Source: Rhizobium tibeticum (GTDB taxonomy: Bacteria > Pseudomonadota > Alphaproteobacteria > Rhizobiales > Rhizobiaceae). From it: DNA of 64,000 nucleotides. The notes beneath the pieces are model-generated. The model saw only the letters and a list, made by a program, of their open reading frames with translations, was not told where the DNA came from and made no database searches. The translations under genes and the position numbers were made by a program. Below, piece by piece: positions 17,085-26,564 of the stretch (position 1 is the first letter of the stretch; each line of letters begins with the position of its first letter). Location of the stretch: positions 310,001 through 374,000 of the forward strand of contig NZ_FOCV01000001.1 of assembly GCF_900110205.1 (NCBI RefSeq). The letters are read 5' to 3'.

Positions 17085-18476
17085 CTACCTGCGGATATTC
17101 GGCTGGCCGCCGATGCCGGCCGCGGCCTTCAGGGCGCCAGCCAGATCGGCAAAGGCATCCTGCGAATCGACGTCGCCCGGCGACTGTTTCAAAACATCGT
17201 AAATAATCGGTACCTGCTTGACCGCCATATCAAGATCAGGGTCGGCGCCCGGTCGGTAACCGCCAATCAGGCGAAGGTCGCGTGTCTCCTCGAAGCGGTG
17301 GATGAGCGTCTTGAGGCGCGACACAAGCTTTTCCTGATCCGGGGTCCAGGCTTTGCGCGCCAGGCGCGAGATCGAGGCAAGCGGATCGATCGGTGGGTAG
17401 CGTCCCTCCTCCGCGAGACTACGCTGCAGGACGATGTGACCGTCCAGAATGCCGCGCGTCGAATCGGCGATCGGGTCGTTGTGGTTGTCGCCATCGACCA
17501 GGATCGAGATGATCGCGGTGATCGTCCCCGTGCCTTCGGGGCCCGGACCCGCACGCTCCAGCAGCCGCGGCAGCTCGGTGAAAACGGAAGCGGGATAGCC
17601 GCGCGCGATCGGCGGCTCACCGGACGCGGTCGCGACTTCGCGGATGGCATGGGCAAATCGGGTGACGCTATCGACGATCAGGAGCACGTTGTCGCCCTGG
17701 TCACGGAAATGCTCGGCGATGGTGACGGCAGTCAGCGGAGCCATCTTACGCAGCATCGGGCTCTCATCACTCGTCGCAACAACGGCGATCGCCTTCCTCA
17801 TGTTGGCCCCAAGCGTATCTTCGATGAATTCGCGTACTTCGCGGCCGCGTTCGCCGACCAGTGCGATCACAACCTTGTCGAAGGCATCGGCGCGCGCCAC
17901 CATCGAGAGCAGCGTCGATTTGCCGACGCCTGAGCCGGCGAAGATGCCAAGGCGCTGGCCGAGGCAGAGCGGCGAGAAAATGTCGATGGCGCGAACGCCT
18001 GTCTTGAAGCCTTTCTCCACACGCTTTCGCGTCATGGATGGCGGCGCGGTATTCGAAATAGAACGGCGGCCGAGGCCTTCGACGATGGGACCCAGGCCAT
18101 CGATCGGCTCGCACAGCGAGTTGATCGTGCGTCCGCACCAGTCGTCGGACGGCGAAATGCGGAAGGCACCCTTGCGAATGACCGTATCATGGATGCCGAT
18201 CGGCTCGCCCGGCTCGATCGGGCAAACATAGGTCAATTCAGGCTCGACGCGGAGGACCTCGCCGAGGTGGATGCCGGTCGACGACTTGTGCGCCACGAAT
18301 TCGCCGAGCCGCACATGGCGCGAGAGGCCGGTCACGGTGTAGTGACCGGCGGCGATCGTCTGCACATGGCCGCCAGGGGCGACCAGGAACTCGGGGTTGG
18401 AATAGCGCGAGACGAGCCCGGCGAGGTGGGCGAGCTTCGGCGAGAGATCGGCTTCGGTGAGCGGCGTGTTGGCCAT
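17085..18476 (-). CDS. fliI: Flagellum-specific export ATPase FliI
   Basis: 463 residues, standard for the family. A beta-barrel N-domain precedes the Walker A motif GIFAGSGVGKST (about 177-188); the region includes VGERGREVREF and a Walker B-like VLLIVDSVTRFAHA. The C-domain has the RRPRGIL-type pattern DSTRGILDGHIVLQRSLAEEGRYPPID that distinguishes FliI from F1-beta subunits. It powers or primes unfolding of export substrates at the flagellar type III gate. Downstream of flgF by 14 bases. Confidence 0.98.
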   Translation of the reverse strand: MANTPLTEADLSPKLAHLAGLVSRYSNPEFLVAPGGHVQTIAAGHYTVTGLSRHVRLGEFVAHKSSTGIHLGEVLRVEPELTYVCPIEPGEPIGIHDTVIRKGAFRISPSDDWCGRTINSLCEPIDGLGPIVEGLGRRSISNTAPPSMTRKRVEKGFKTGVRAIDIFSPLCLGQRLGIFAGSGVGKSTLLSMVARADAFDKVVIALVGERGREVREFIEDTLGANMRKAIAVVATSDESPMLRKMAPLTAVTIAEHFRDQGDNVLLIVDSVTRFAHAIREVATASGEPPIARGYPASVFTELPRLLERAGPGPEGTGTITAIISILVDGDNHNDPIADSTRGILDGHIVLQRSLAEEGRYPPIDPLASISRLARKAWTPDQEKLVSRLKTLIHRFEETRDLRLIGGYRPGADPDLDMAVKQVPIIYDVLKQSPGDVDSQDAFADLAGALKAAAGIGGQPNIRR

Positions 18477-18490
18477 GTGTCAGACCTCGG

Positions 18491-19225
18491 CTAACGGCTG
18501 CCGCCGAGCGTCTTGATCGCTTCGCTGAACGAAGCCTCGCTGTCCTTCGAGAGCGATGTCATGCTCTCGAAGGCGCGATTGACTTCGATCAGCTGCGTGA
18601 TTTCGCGCATGGCGTTGACGTTGGAATTTTCGAGGTAGCCCTGCTGGACGCCGACATTGAAGCGATCGGTGACAGCACGCGGCTGCTCGGTCGTCATGAT
18701 GCCGCTGTTCTCATAGCGCAGATAGCCCTTGCTGATATCGGCCTCGAAGAGACCCAGCGAACCAACCTGCTTGCCGTCTTGATAGATCAATCCGTCAGCA
18801 CCGACTTTCGGTTCGCCCGCAGCCTTGCTGAGCGTGATCGGTGCGCCGCCGGCATCGAGAACCGGATAACCGCGGACCGAAACCAGCTCGCCGTTTTCCT
18901 TCATCGTGAAGCGGCCATCCTTGGTCAGAACCTTGCCAGCCGGCGTATCCACCGAGAACCAGGCATCGCCCTTGATCGCGAAGTCGAGCATGTTCCCGGT
19001 GTGCTCGAGCTCGCCGCTGTCACCCGACAGATAGTCGTTGCCCTGTGAAACATAGGCGACCTTGGCGTTGATCTTGTTGCCGGTCTCACCGAGCATCTCG
19101 TCGAACTTTACCTCCGTTGCGCGGAAGCCAGTCGTGTTCACGTTTGCCATATTGTCGGCGATGGTGGTGAGGCGACGTTCGAGTGCTATCTGCGACGACA
19201 ACGAAACATAAAGACCGGATTGCAT
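18491..19225 (-). CDS. flgF: Flagellar proximal rod protein FlgF
   Basis: 244 residues from [19 protein letters not shown], preceded by AGGAG at 9-base spacing. In-frame ATGs at 19243 and 19291 are less well placed. It has the rod motif [21 protein letters not shown] and C-terminal helix [17 protein letters not shown]. First gene of the long minus-strand basal-body operon and divergent from motA. Confidence 0.95.
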   Translation of the reverse strand: MQSGLYVSLSSQIALERRLTTIADNMANVNTTGFRATEVKFDEMLGETGNKINAKVAYVSQGNDYLSGDSGELEHTGNMLDFAIKGDAWFSVDTPAGKVLTKDGRFTMKENGELVSVRGYPVLDAGGAPITLSKAAGEPKVGADGLIYQDGKQVGSLGLFEADISKGYLRYENSGIMTTEQPRAVTDRFNVGVQQGYLENSNVNAMREITQLIEVNRAFESMTSLSKDSEASFSEAIKTLGGSR

Positions 19226-19475
19226 CCCGATAGGCTCCTGCATTGGCGATGAACGGTACGAAATCCGGGTGTTTGCAGTCGGTTGGACCACGGATCTCGC
19301 TGAGGCGGCATCTCAGAAACAGGCACGGATGCCCATTCGTCACCGACAAGCTGACAGCAAATGCTTGCGCGAAGCTGGCATGGAAAAGCTTGATTTGCAG
19401 GGGCAATCATCAGCCTCACGCAAGCCAGCAACCCTATCCCTTGGGTTGAAAATAACGATCAGGTTTGGACTGACG
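19226..19475. promoter_or_regulatory. Divergent promoter region between flgF and motA operons
   Basis: A 250-base non-coding spacer between the first genes of two divergent flagellar operons. Both promoters must lie here. I do not see a confident -35/-10 pair, and the GGCATGA/CCGG element of the flagellin genes is absent, which suggests a different regulatory class from the flagellins. Confidence 0.5.
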
Positions 19476-20348
19476 ATGAATATCATTATCGGATTTGTGA
19501 TTACCTGCGGCTGCATCATCGGCAGCTTCATGGCGATGGGCGGCCATGTGGAGGCGCTTTGGCAGCCTTTCGAGCTCGTCATCATCGGCGGGGCCGGCCT
19601 GGGCAGCTTCGTCATGGGCAACCCGATGAAGGTCGTGAAGGATTCCGGCAAGGCGCTTGGGGAAGCCTTCAAGCACACGGTCCCGAAGGAACGGAACTAT
19701 CTCGATACGCTTGGTGTTCTCTATTCCCTGATGCGCGACCTTCGTACGAAGTCGCGCAACGAGATCGAGGCACATATCGACAATCCGGCCGAATCCTCGA
19801 TCTTCCAATCCGCTCCGACGATCCTCAAGAACAAGGAACTGACGGCATTCATCTGTGATTACGTCCGCCTGATCATCATCGGCAATGCTCGTTCGCATGA
19901 GATCGAGGCGCTGATGGACGAAGAGATCAACACGATCCTGCACGACAAGATGAAGCCCTATCACGCCATCCAGATCATGGGCGACGCCTTCCCCGCAATC
20001 GGTATCGTCGCGGCTGTTCTCGGCGTCATCAAAGCGATGGCACACATCAACGATTCGCCTGAAGTTCTCGGCCACCTGATCGGCTCGGCGCTCGTCGGCA
20101 CCTTCCTCGGCATTCTCCTGTCCTATTGTGTGTGTTCGCCGATCGTTTCCCAGATCAAGATCGTCCGCAACAAGCAGCATCGCCTCTATGTCATCGTCAA
20201 GCAGACGTTGCTTGCCTACATGAACGGCTCCGTGCCGCAGGTTGCCCTCGAGTACGGTCGCAAGACCATCTCGGCCTATGAGCGTCCTTCGATCGACGCA
20301 GTCGAACAGGAAATGATGAATCCCGGCGGCGAGAACAAGGCGGCGTAA
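19476..20348 (+). CDS. motA: Flagellar motor stator protein MotA
   Basis: 290 residues from [18 protein letters not shown]. The frame is open upstream, but this ATG follows an AGG-containing leader and matches the family N-terminus. It has four membrane helices and the cytoplasmic loop with [19 protein letters not shown]. The Pro-rich turn before helix 3 reads [17 protein letters not shown]. MotA couples proton flow with MotB to torque on FliG. First gene of motA-fliM-fliN-fliG. Confidence 0.97.
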   Translation: MNIIIGFVITCGCIIGSFMAMGGHVEALWQPFELVIIGGAGLGSFVMGNPMKVVKDSGKALGEAFKHTVPKERNYLDTLGVLYSLMRDLRTKSRNEIEAHIDNPAESSIFQSAPTILKNKELTAFICDYVRLIIIGNARSHEIEALMDEEINTILHDKMKPYHAIQIMGDAFPAIGIVAAVLGVIKAMAHINDSPEVLGHLIGSALVGTFLGILLSYCVCSPIVSQIKIVRNKQHRLYVIVKQTLLAYMNGSVPQVALEYGRKTISAYERPSIDAVEQEMMNPGGENKAA

Positions 20349-20354
20349 ACGGTC

Positions 20355-21293
20355 ATGAACGCTACCCTCAAGAAACCCCTTATGGACGAAGCCCTTCTTG
20401 CCAAACTGACGGGCAGACTCGGCGACAAGGCCACCATCGAGAAGATCTGCAGCGCATTCGGCGATGTCTATACGGCCTTCCTGCCCGACGTTATCAAAAG
20501 CGAGACCAACCTCGACGTCGAAGTGGCCTATCTCGGCTGTGACAGCGGACACAAGAATGACCTCGTCGCCGATCTCGGCGGCAACACGACGCTTGTCGAG
20601 GCGACGCTACGCAACTGGTCGCAGAACATTACGCTCGCCTGCGGCAACAGCTTCGTCATCACGCTCATGGAGCATCTGCTGGGTGCGTCCGCCGAGACGG
20701 TCGAGCAGCCGGCCGACCGCCTGCTGTCCGTGATCGAGCTCGAGCTTGCGGTCATGGTCTTCGACAAGATCGCCAATGTTCTTCGCTCGGCGGTGAACGC
20801 GCCTGGCGGCTTCGAGCCGGCCCTGGAATTTCCCTACGCGTTCGAAACGCGTGCCAAGCCGGCCGAAGACAAGCCTGACGAGTTTGCGGCCGCGATCAAC
20901 ATGTCGATCACGCTTTCCGGCATTACCTCGGATGTCTCGCTGATCGTTCCCCAAGCTGCTCTGCTGAAGACGAGCGTAACGGCTCCGAAGCCCAAGGGGC
21001 AGTCAGCAAAATCGTCTGAATGGAGCGATCAACTCAGCGAGCAGGTGCGCCGCTCGCAGGTAACGCTCAACGCCAAGATCCGACTGCAGGACTTGACGCT
21101 GCGGACCATTTCGAAGCTTGCAGCGGGCGATGTCATCCCCTTCTACGATCGCGGCGACGTCCGCGTCGAAGTGAGCGCCAACAGCAAGGAATTGTACATC
21201 TGCGAATTTGGACGTTCGGGCGAGAATTATACCGTCCGGGTGAAGGACACGATTAACTCGGATGACGATCTCATCCGCCACTTGATGAATTAG
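20355..21293 (+). CDS. fliM: Flagellar motor switch protein FliM
   Basis: 312 residues. The middle domain and C-terminal SpoA/FliN-like domain ([34 protein letters not shown]) are visible. The canonical N-terminal CheY-binding box (LSQxEIDALL) is not present; the N-terminus reads [18 protein letters not shown]. Divergent FliM proteins are usual in rhizobia, whose motors turn clockwise only and change speed. Six bases after motA. Confidence 0.93.
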   Translation: MNATLKKPLMDEALLAKLTGRLGDKATIEKICSAFGDVYTAFLPDVIKSETNLDVEVAYLGCDSGHKNDLVADLGGNTTLVEATLRNWSQNITLACGNSFVITLMEHLLGASAETVEQPADRLLSVIELELAVMVFDKIANVLRSAVNAPGGFEPALEFPYAFETRAKPAEDKPDEFAAAINMSITLSGITSDVSLIVPQAALLKTSVTAPKPKGQSAKSSEWSDQLSEQVRRSQVTLNAKIRLQDLTLRTISKLAAGDVIPFYDRGDVRVEVSANSKELYICEFGRSGENYTVRVKDTINSDDDLIRHLMN

Positions 21294-21357
21294 CCCATTT
21301 TCCAACCGGGCTGCCGCACGGCAGCTTGAGGCAAGTTTCAACTGGAATAGTGATTTC

Positions 21358-21942
21358 ATGGCGACGAAGAAGACACCCAAGAACAGCGACCTTTCAATGG
21401 AGCTCCCGGGCAACGAGGCCGAGCTTGATCAGGCCATCGATGACCTGCGTGGCGTCCTGAAGACCGACGCGGAAGGCGGCCTGCCGGACTTCGCCGACGA
21501 GAGTGACGCCTTCAGCGGCAGCACCGATCTATCCACCTTTGGCGGCGATTTCGATGACGCGGCCGGGGAGCCTGCGTTCGGTGGAAGCGATTTTGGCACA
21601 ACCTCCGACTTTGGCGCCTCTTCCGATTTCGGTGACGCCTCCTTTGGTGCGGTCGCTTCCGAACCGGCGCCGCTCGGCAGCGCCATGCAGTCGAACCTCG
21701 ACCTGATCATGGACATCCCGATCGACGTCCAGATCATGCTCGGCAGCAGCCGCATGCAGGTCGCCGGCCTGATGAACCTGAACGAAGGCGCAACCATCGC
21801 GCTCGACAAGAAGATCGGTGAGCCGGTCGAAATCATGGTGAACGGCCGCAAGATTGCTCGCGGCGAGATCACCGTTCTGGAAAACGACGACACGCGTTTC
21901 GGCGTCAAGCTGATAGAAGTTTTGAGTACGAAAAAAGCCTGA
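21358..21942 (+). CDS. fliN: Flagellar motor switch protein FliN
   Basis: 194 residues. The C-terminal SpoA domain is canonical ([33 protein letters not shown]). The N-terminal 110 residues are acidic and low in complexity, with repeated Phe-Gly-Gly/Ser-Asp-Phe units (about 60-95). E. coli FliN is 137 residues, so this is a real extension. It completes the C-ring with FliM and FliG. The 64-base gap after fliM holds a small GCTGCC/GGCAGC hairpin (21310-21325) without a T-run. Confidence 0.95.
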   Translation: MATKKTPKNSDLSMELPGNEAELDQAIDDLRGVLKTDAEGGLPDFADESDAFSGSTDLSTFGGDFDDAAGEPAFGGSDFGTTSDFGASSDFGDASFGAVASEPAPLGSAMQSNLDLIMDIPIDVQIMLGSSRMQVAGLMNLNEGATIALDKKIGEPVEIMVNGRKIARGEITVLENDDTRFGVKLIEVLSTKKA

Positions 21943-21971
21943 TCCCGGTGCAGGGACGGAGAGGTTAGACC

Positions 21972-23012
21972 ATGATGGACTTTGACGATTTCGGCGGCGC
22001 TCTTGCCGAGAAACCGTTGACCCAGGCTGAAAAGGCGGCGGCCGTTCTCCTCGCTATGGGGAAAGGGGTCGCCGGCAGGCTATTGAAGTATTTCACGCAG
22101 GCCGAGCTGCAGACGATCATCGGATCGGCGCAAACGCTGCGTGCGATCCCGCCTGATGAACTGCTTGGGCTTGTGGCCGAATTCGAGGACCTGTTCACCG
22201 AGGGTGCGGGTCTCATGGACAACGCCAAGGCAATCGAGAGCATCCTCGAAGAGGGCCTGACCCCCGACGAAGTCGACAGCCTCCTCGGCCGTCGCACCAC
22301 CTTCCAGGCCTACGAGACGTCGATCTGGGACCGTCTCGGCGAAGGCGACCCGGCTTTCATCGGCAAGTTCCTCCTGCGCGAACATCCGCAGACGGTTGCC
22401 TATATTCTCTCCATGATGCCCTCCTCGTTCGGCGCCAAGGTCCTAATGCAGATTCCGGACGGTCGCCGCGCAGACATCATGAACCGTACCGTCAACCTCA
22501 AGTCCGTCAGCCCCAAGGCCGCGCAGATCATCGAGAAGCAGGTGATGAGCCTGTTGACCGAGATCGACGCCGAGAAGAATTCGATCGGCTCGACGAAGGT
22601 TGCCGAGCTGATGAACGAGATGGACAAGCCGCAGGTCGATACCCTGCTCACCTCGCTCGAATCGATCAGCCGCGAATCGGTCAACAAGGTCCGTCCGAAG
22701 ATCTTCCTCTTCGACGACCTCATGCTCATGCCGCAGCGCAGCCGCGTGATGCTGCTGAACGACATCTCGTCAGACATCCTCACCATGGCGTTGCGCGGCT
22801 CGGCGGCCGAAATGCGCGAGGCGGTGCTCGCCTCGATCAGCCCGCGCCAGCGCCGCATGATCGAATCGGATCTGCAGAGCGGAACGGCCGGCATCAATCC
22901 GCGCGAAATCGCCATCGCGCGGCGCGCCATTGCCCAGGAAGCGATTCGCCTGGCAAATTCCGGACAAATCCAGCTCAAGGAGACCGAGGCCGAAGGCTCC
23001 GCAGCGGCCTAA
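21972..23012 (+). CDS. fliG: Flagellar motor switch protein FliG
   Basis: 346 residues, full length. N-domain MMDFDDFGGALAEKPLTQAEKAAAVLLAMG, middle domain EHPQTVAYILSMM (the EHPQT motif), and C-terminal torque helix with SRVMLLNDISSDILTMALRGS. FliG transmits stator force and binds FliF. Follows fliN by 29 bases. Confidence 0.97.
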   Translation: MMDFDDFGGALAEKPLTQAEKAAAVLLAMGKGVAGRLLKYFTQAELQTIIGSAQTLRAIPPDELLGLVAEFEDLFTEGAGLMDNAKAIESILEEGLTPDEVDSLLGRRTTFQAYETSIWDRLGEGDPAFIGKFLLREHPQTVAYILSMMPSSFGAKVLMQIPDGRRADIMNRTVNLKSVSPKAAQIIEKQVMSLLTEIDAEKNSIGSTKVAELMNEMDKPQVDTLLTSLESISRESVNKVRPKIFLFDDLMLMPQRSRVMLLNDISSDILTMALRGSAAEMREAVLASISPRQRRMIESDLQSGTAGINPREIAIARRAIAQEAIRLANSGQIQLKETEAEGSAAA

Positions 23013-23095
23013 ACCGCTGTTGTTGTGCACGAAGCGCGCCCTCCCTACCGCCCGTGGTTGATCGCGGCGGCAAAAGGGAGATACCCTTCCGGAAA

Positions 23096-23124
23096 GGCCG
23101 CGCCCTGGCGCGGCCGTTTCTTTT
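23096..23124 (+). terminator. Hairpin plus T-tract between fliG and flhB
   Basis: GGCCGCGC (23096-23103) pairs with GCGCGGCC (23108-23115) around a CCTG loop, followed by GTTTCTTTT. It has the form of an intrinsic terminator, but a same-strand flagellar gene starts 17 bases later, so it may act as a partial terminator that sets the fliG to flhB ratio. Confidence 0.7.
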
Positions 23125-23141
23125 GATGGAGGGCCTCGGCC

Positions 23142-24221
23142 TTGGCCGACGACGACAAGGATAGCAAAACAGAAGACCCGACAGCGAAAAAGAAAAGCGA
23201 CGCTGCCGAGAAAGGCAACGTGCCGTTTTCGCGCGAGGTGCCGCTTTTTGCCACCGTACTTGCCACCTTCGTCTACATCATCTTCTTCCTGCCGGACGGG
23301 CTCAGCAAAGTCGGCGAGGCGCTGAAGGACATTTTCGAGCAGCCCGACCAATGGAAGCTCGAAACCGGGCCGGATGCGCTTTCCCTATTCGTTCACCTGG
23401 GCTGGGTTTCGGCGGCATTGCTCGCACCTGCCTTTATCCTGTTCATGGTGTTTGGCGTCGCCGCGTCCATCTCGCAGAACCTGCCGACGCCGGTGCTGGA
23501 GCGCATACGGCCGCAGGTCTCGCGTATTTCGATCGCCAAGGGATGGTCGCGGCTGTTCAGCCTGCCCGGCCTCGTTGAGTTCGGCAAGTCGCTAACGAAG
23601 ATCGTGATCGTCGGCGTCGTCATGTTCTTTGTGCTGAAAAGCGAATACTTCAACGCAATCGACGCCATGTTCTCCGATCCGCAGACGATCTTCACGCGCA
23701 TGATGACGTCGATGCAGAAGATCACCATCGTCGTCCTGATCGCCACCGGGGTCGTGGCGATCGCCGACTTCTTCTGGACGCGCTATCACTGGTTCACCGA
23801 ACTGAAGATGACGCGACACGAGGTCAAGGAAGAAAACAAGCAGTCGCAGGGCGATCCATTCGTCAAGAGCCGCCAGCGCTCGGTGATGCGCGACCGTGCC
23901 CGCCGCCGCATGATCGCCAACGTCGATCGCGCCACGCTTGTGATCGCCAACCCGACGCACTTTGCCGTCGCCCTGCGCTACGTGCGAGAGGAAAATGACG
24001 CACCTGTCGTCGTCGCCAAGGGTCAGGATCTAATTGCGTTGAAAATCAGAGAGATCGCGGAAAAGAACGGCATTCCGGTTTTCGAAGACCCGCCTCTCGC
24101 GCGCTCCATGTTTGCGCAAGTCTCGGTCGATAGTGTCATACCGTCTGTATTCTACAAGGCAGTCGCGGAACTCATCCATCGGGTTTACGCGACGCAAGCC
24201 AAGAACAAACGGGTAAGATAG
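23142..24221 (+). CDS. flhB: Flagellar export gate and substrate-switch protein FlhB
   Basis: 359 residues from a TTG start behind ATGGAGGG. Four membrane helices (about 33-50, 88-113, 150-168, 190-212) are followed by the cytoplasmic domain with the autocleavage motif NPTH at 270-273 and HFAVALRY. It switches export from rod/hook to filament substrates. The TTG start and the preceding hairpin together suggest deliberately low expression. Confidence 0.96.
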   Translation: MADDDKDSKTEDPTAKKKSDAAEKGNVPFSREVPLFATVLATFVYIIFFLPDGLSKVGEALKDIFEQPDQWKLETGPDALSLFVHLGWVSAALLAPAFILFMVFGVAASISQNLPTPVLERIRPQVSRISIAKGWSRLFSLPGLVEFGKSLTKIVIVGVVMFFVLKSEYFNAIDAMFSDPQTIFTRMMTSMQKITIVVLIATGVVAIADFFWTRYHWFTELKMTRHEVKEENKQSQGDPFVKSRQRSVMRDRARRRMIANVDRATLVIANPTHFAVALRYVREENDAPVVVAKGQDLIALKIREIAEKNGIPVFEDPPLARSMFAQVSVDSVIPSVFYKAVAELIHRVYATQAKNKRVR

Positions 24222-24225
24222 CCGA

Positions 24226-24666
24226 ATGAAAAAATGCCCCTACTCGACCCAGCGTGAAAAAATCCTGGCTGAAGCAATCAGCCCTGTGGCCACGGAATTG
24301 CGGCTTCTGGACGCTTCGGACCTCATCTCTCTTCTGCGCTTCGAGTACTACGGCAATCTTTCCGATCTGGTATCGTCAGCCGCCGAACTTTTCTTCCATC
24401 CCGGCACGGTCAATTTCGGCCATGGCGGCAGCTATACGCTGGAGTGGGGCGGCAAGCCCGAAGTGGTGATCGATCTCGAAATCAAGCCGCGCGGCGTCAC
24501 CATCTATGCGCAGCTCACGCTTGCCGAGGAGCATGCCGGTATCGAAATCAACCACATCGCCTTCCAAAGTCCGTCGACGGACCCGGACGAAAACACCGCT
24601 GTCCTCGAGCAGAGTCTGCGCGACGCACGCTATAACGTCGAGCCATTGCGGGCATTGGCGGGCTAA
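24226..24666 (+). CDS. Conserved unknown protein downstream of flhB
   Basis: 146 residues beginning MKKCPYSTQREKILAEAISP, soluble, mixed alpha/beta, with no membrane helix and no motif I recognise. It starts 4 bases after the flhB stop and is the last gene of the motA-flhB strand run, converging on visR. An expressed flagellar-operon passenger or small accessory protein is inferred from spacing only. Confidence 0.75.
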   Translation: MKKCPYSTQREKILAEAISPVATELRLLDASDLISLLRFEYYGNLSDLVSSAAELFFHPGTVNFGHGGSYTLEWGGKPEVVIDLEIKPRGVTIYAQLTLAEEHAGIEINHIAFQSPSTDPDENTAVLEQSLRDARYNVEPLRALAG

Positions 24667-24686
24667 AGCGCCCGCGCGCCTTCTCG

Positions 24687-25433
24687 TCAGCTTATGTATC
24701 CGAGGCGAATGGCCTTCGCGATCGCCTGGATTCGGTTGACTGAATCCAGCTTGATCGTTGCCGAGCCGAGATAGGCGTTGACGGTATGCACGGAGAGGCC
24801 AAGCTTGTCTGCAATCTCTTCGCTGATGCGTCCGTCGCCGGCAAGCTGCAGGCAGGCAATCTCGCGTTCGCTGAGTGCTTCGGCGGCCGCCACACGGCGC
24901 TCGTCGAGCGAGAGCAGGTCGATCATGATCTGGCAGGACCTCGCGTGCAGCTCAACGATCATGTCGCTCGCCGGTTCAAGATCGTCGCCGGTGAAGACAA
25001 CGAAGCCGTTGCCAATGGCGCCTAGGCGCACCGGAAACGCCATGCCGGAGAACGGAACCACACCGCCCGTCAGGCGCGCCATGAAGGGAGCAATACTTGC
25101 AGGCCGCGGAGGGGCGCGATCGAGGCCCCCAGCCCACACGACGGGCAGAAGCGACTTCTCGATATGATCAAGCAGCGCTTCGCCATGGGCGTCGATGAAT
25201 GCCCGGCTGAAGCCACTGTTGACAGAACCCCAATTCTCCAGTTCGCAAACCAGGCGCTGCTTTGCCGGGACACCGGCGGCGCTGACACGGTAGACCGCGA
25301 AATTCTGGGCATAGGCAAGCTTCTGCATGCCGATCAGGCGCGGGAACAGGTCAGACCGGCTCGCCACCTTGTTCACTCGCACGCCGCGCATCGTTTCCGA
25401 ATTTCCTATCGACCTACCGGATGGCTGCCCCAT
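24687..25433 (-). CDS. visR: LuxR-type flagellar master regulator VisR
   Basis: 248 residues. The N-terminal autoinducer-binding-like domain is followed by a LuxR/FixJ helix-turn-helix (LSEREIACLQLAGDGRISEEIADKLGLSVHTVNAYL, about 185-220). In S. meliloti VisN and VisR act as a heterodimer at the top of the motility cascade, switching on rem and then the flagellar genes. It lies 12 bases downstream of visN. Converges with the gene after flhB. Confidence 0.93.
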   Translation of the reverse strand: MGQPSGRSIGNSETMRGVRVNKVASRSDLFPRLIGMQKLAYAQNFAVYRVSAAGVPAKQRLVCELENWGSVNSGFSRAFIDAHGEALLDHIEKSLLPVVWAGGLDRAPPRPASIAPFMARLTGGVVPFSGMAFPVRLGAIGNGFVVFTGDDLEPASDMIVELHARSCQIMIDLLSLDERRVAAAEALSEREIACLQLAGDGRISEEIADKLGLSVHTVNAYLGSATIKLDSVNRIQAIAKAIRLGYIS

Positions 25434-25445
25434 AACGCCGTCCCC

Positions 25446-26198
25446 TTAGACGAGATTGTTCCTCACCGCGAATGCGATGGCTTCAGAACGAGTCTTCGTA
25501 GCCGTCTTTCGCATGACACTGGTGATGTAGTTGTTGATGGTGTTGCGGGAGATGCCGAGGATCATCGCAATCTCGTCGCTCGTCTTTCCCTCGGCGATCC
25601 AGAAAAGGCACTCCAGTTCCCGATCGGTCAATTCGAAGTCCCGGTCAGTCTTGGTAGCACCGCATTGCAGGAAGCTGGCAAAATATGCCGCCAGAAGCCC
25701 CACATCCCGCAACCGCTCCTGCGACAGGATGAACCCATCATCAAACAGGAACATCAGCACGAGGCGGGAGCGGCCGATATTGAACATCAGCGAACAGAAT
25801 TGGCGGCTGGCGCCATCAGGGGCGTCCGCCGTATCCGGCAGGAGGGCGAAATGCGGCTTGAATAGCAGCATGCACTTTTCGAGTTCCGTCGCACGGGCGA
25901 ACCCGCCTACGAAGGCATGCGCCAGATTGGTGACGAGGTCGAACGGCCAGTCCGAGGAGACTACGAAATCGAGACCCGCCTCCTGCACCAGGTCCGCTCG
26001 CGCCAACAGATAGTGCGAAGCGCCGACATAATCCGTCAACGCGCGGAGCCCCGGCTGCAACCGTCCCGTGTTCGAAATCTCGCAGAGCTGCGCGATCAAC
26101 TCGTCACGCGAGGAAAGGTTTGTCGCTGCGATGCCAACGAAGTTTGCCTTGTGCGCATCGCTCTTGAGAGCCTGCAATATATGCATGTCCATTGGCAA
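25446..26198 (-). CDS. visN: LuxR-type flagellar master regulator VisN
   Basis: 250 residues with an N-terminal ligand-binding-like domain and a C-terminal LuxR helix-turn-helix (LTDRELECLFWIAEGKTSDEIAMILGISRNTINNYI). First gene of the visN-visR pair. The 26199-26564 spacer upstream must carry its promoter; apart from the fliF terminator I see no defined motif there. The signal sensed by the N-domain is not known. Confidence 0.93.
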   Translation of the reverse strand: MPMDMHILQALKSDAHKANFVGIAATNLSSRDELIAQLCEISNTGRLQPGLRALTDYVGASHYLLARADLVQEAGLDFVVSSDWPFDLVTNLAHAFVGGFARATELEKCMLLFKPHFALLPDTADAPDGASRQFCSLMFNIGRSRLVLMFLFDDGFILSQERLRDVGLLAAYFASFLQCGATKTDRDFELTDRELECLFWIAEGKTSDEIAMILGISRNTINNYITSVMRKTATKTRSEAIAFAVRNNLV

Positions 26199-26540
26199 AA
26201 CCCTGCGGCTGTGAACGACTAAGACAGAAGCTTGATCCGCACGCTCCTGAACAAACTACGACCTCTCCGCGAATCACCCAAGATTACGATAGGTGGCAAA
26301 ATCCACCATCTCCGAGTTCTTGGGATTTACATGCTCTGCATTTCGTGCGCTGATTCGCACGCAAATTCCGCTTATTAAGGAATTCTTAAATTAAAGTGAT
26401 TCGGGGAATTCTGACAATACGATTCGCGTAGAACGCGTGGCCATATCGGCCCTGTGTCAAGCCTATCCTCAGAAATCTTCACGCGCGCCCGAGCAAATGC
26501 AAAATCCGACCGGATCGCCGTGCAGCAAATGGGCAAAGCA

Positions 26541-26563
26541 AAAGGCCGGTTGCCCGGCCATTT
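26541..26563 (-). terminator. Intrinsic terminator after fliF
   Basis: GGCCGG pairs with CCGGCC (26544-26549 and 26554-26559) around TTGC. On the minus strand it is followed by TTTTGCTTT. It begins directly after the fliF stop codon and ends the che/fliF transcription run. Confidence 0.75.
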
Positions 26564-26564
26564 A

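Noticed and set aside
24658..24675. A short GC hairpin between the gene after flhB and visR
   Set aside because: Six-base stem with no T-run and overlapping the stop codon; too weak to call a terminator.
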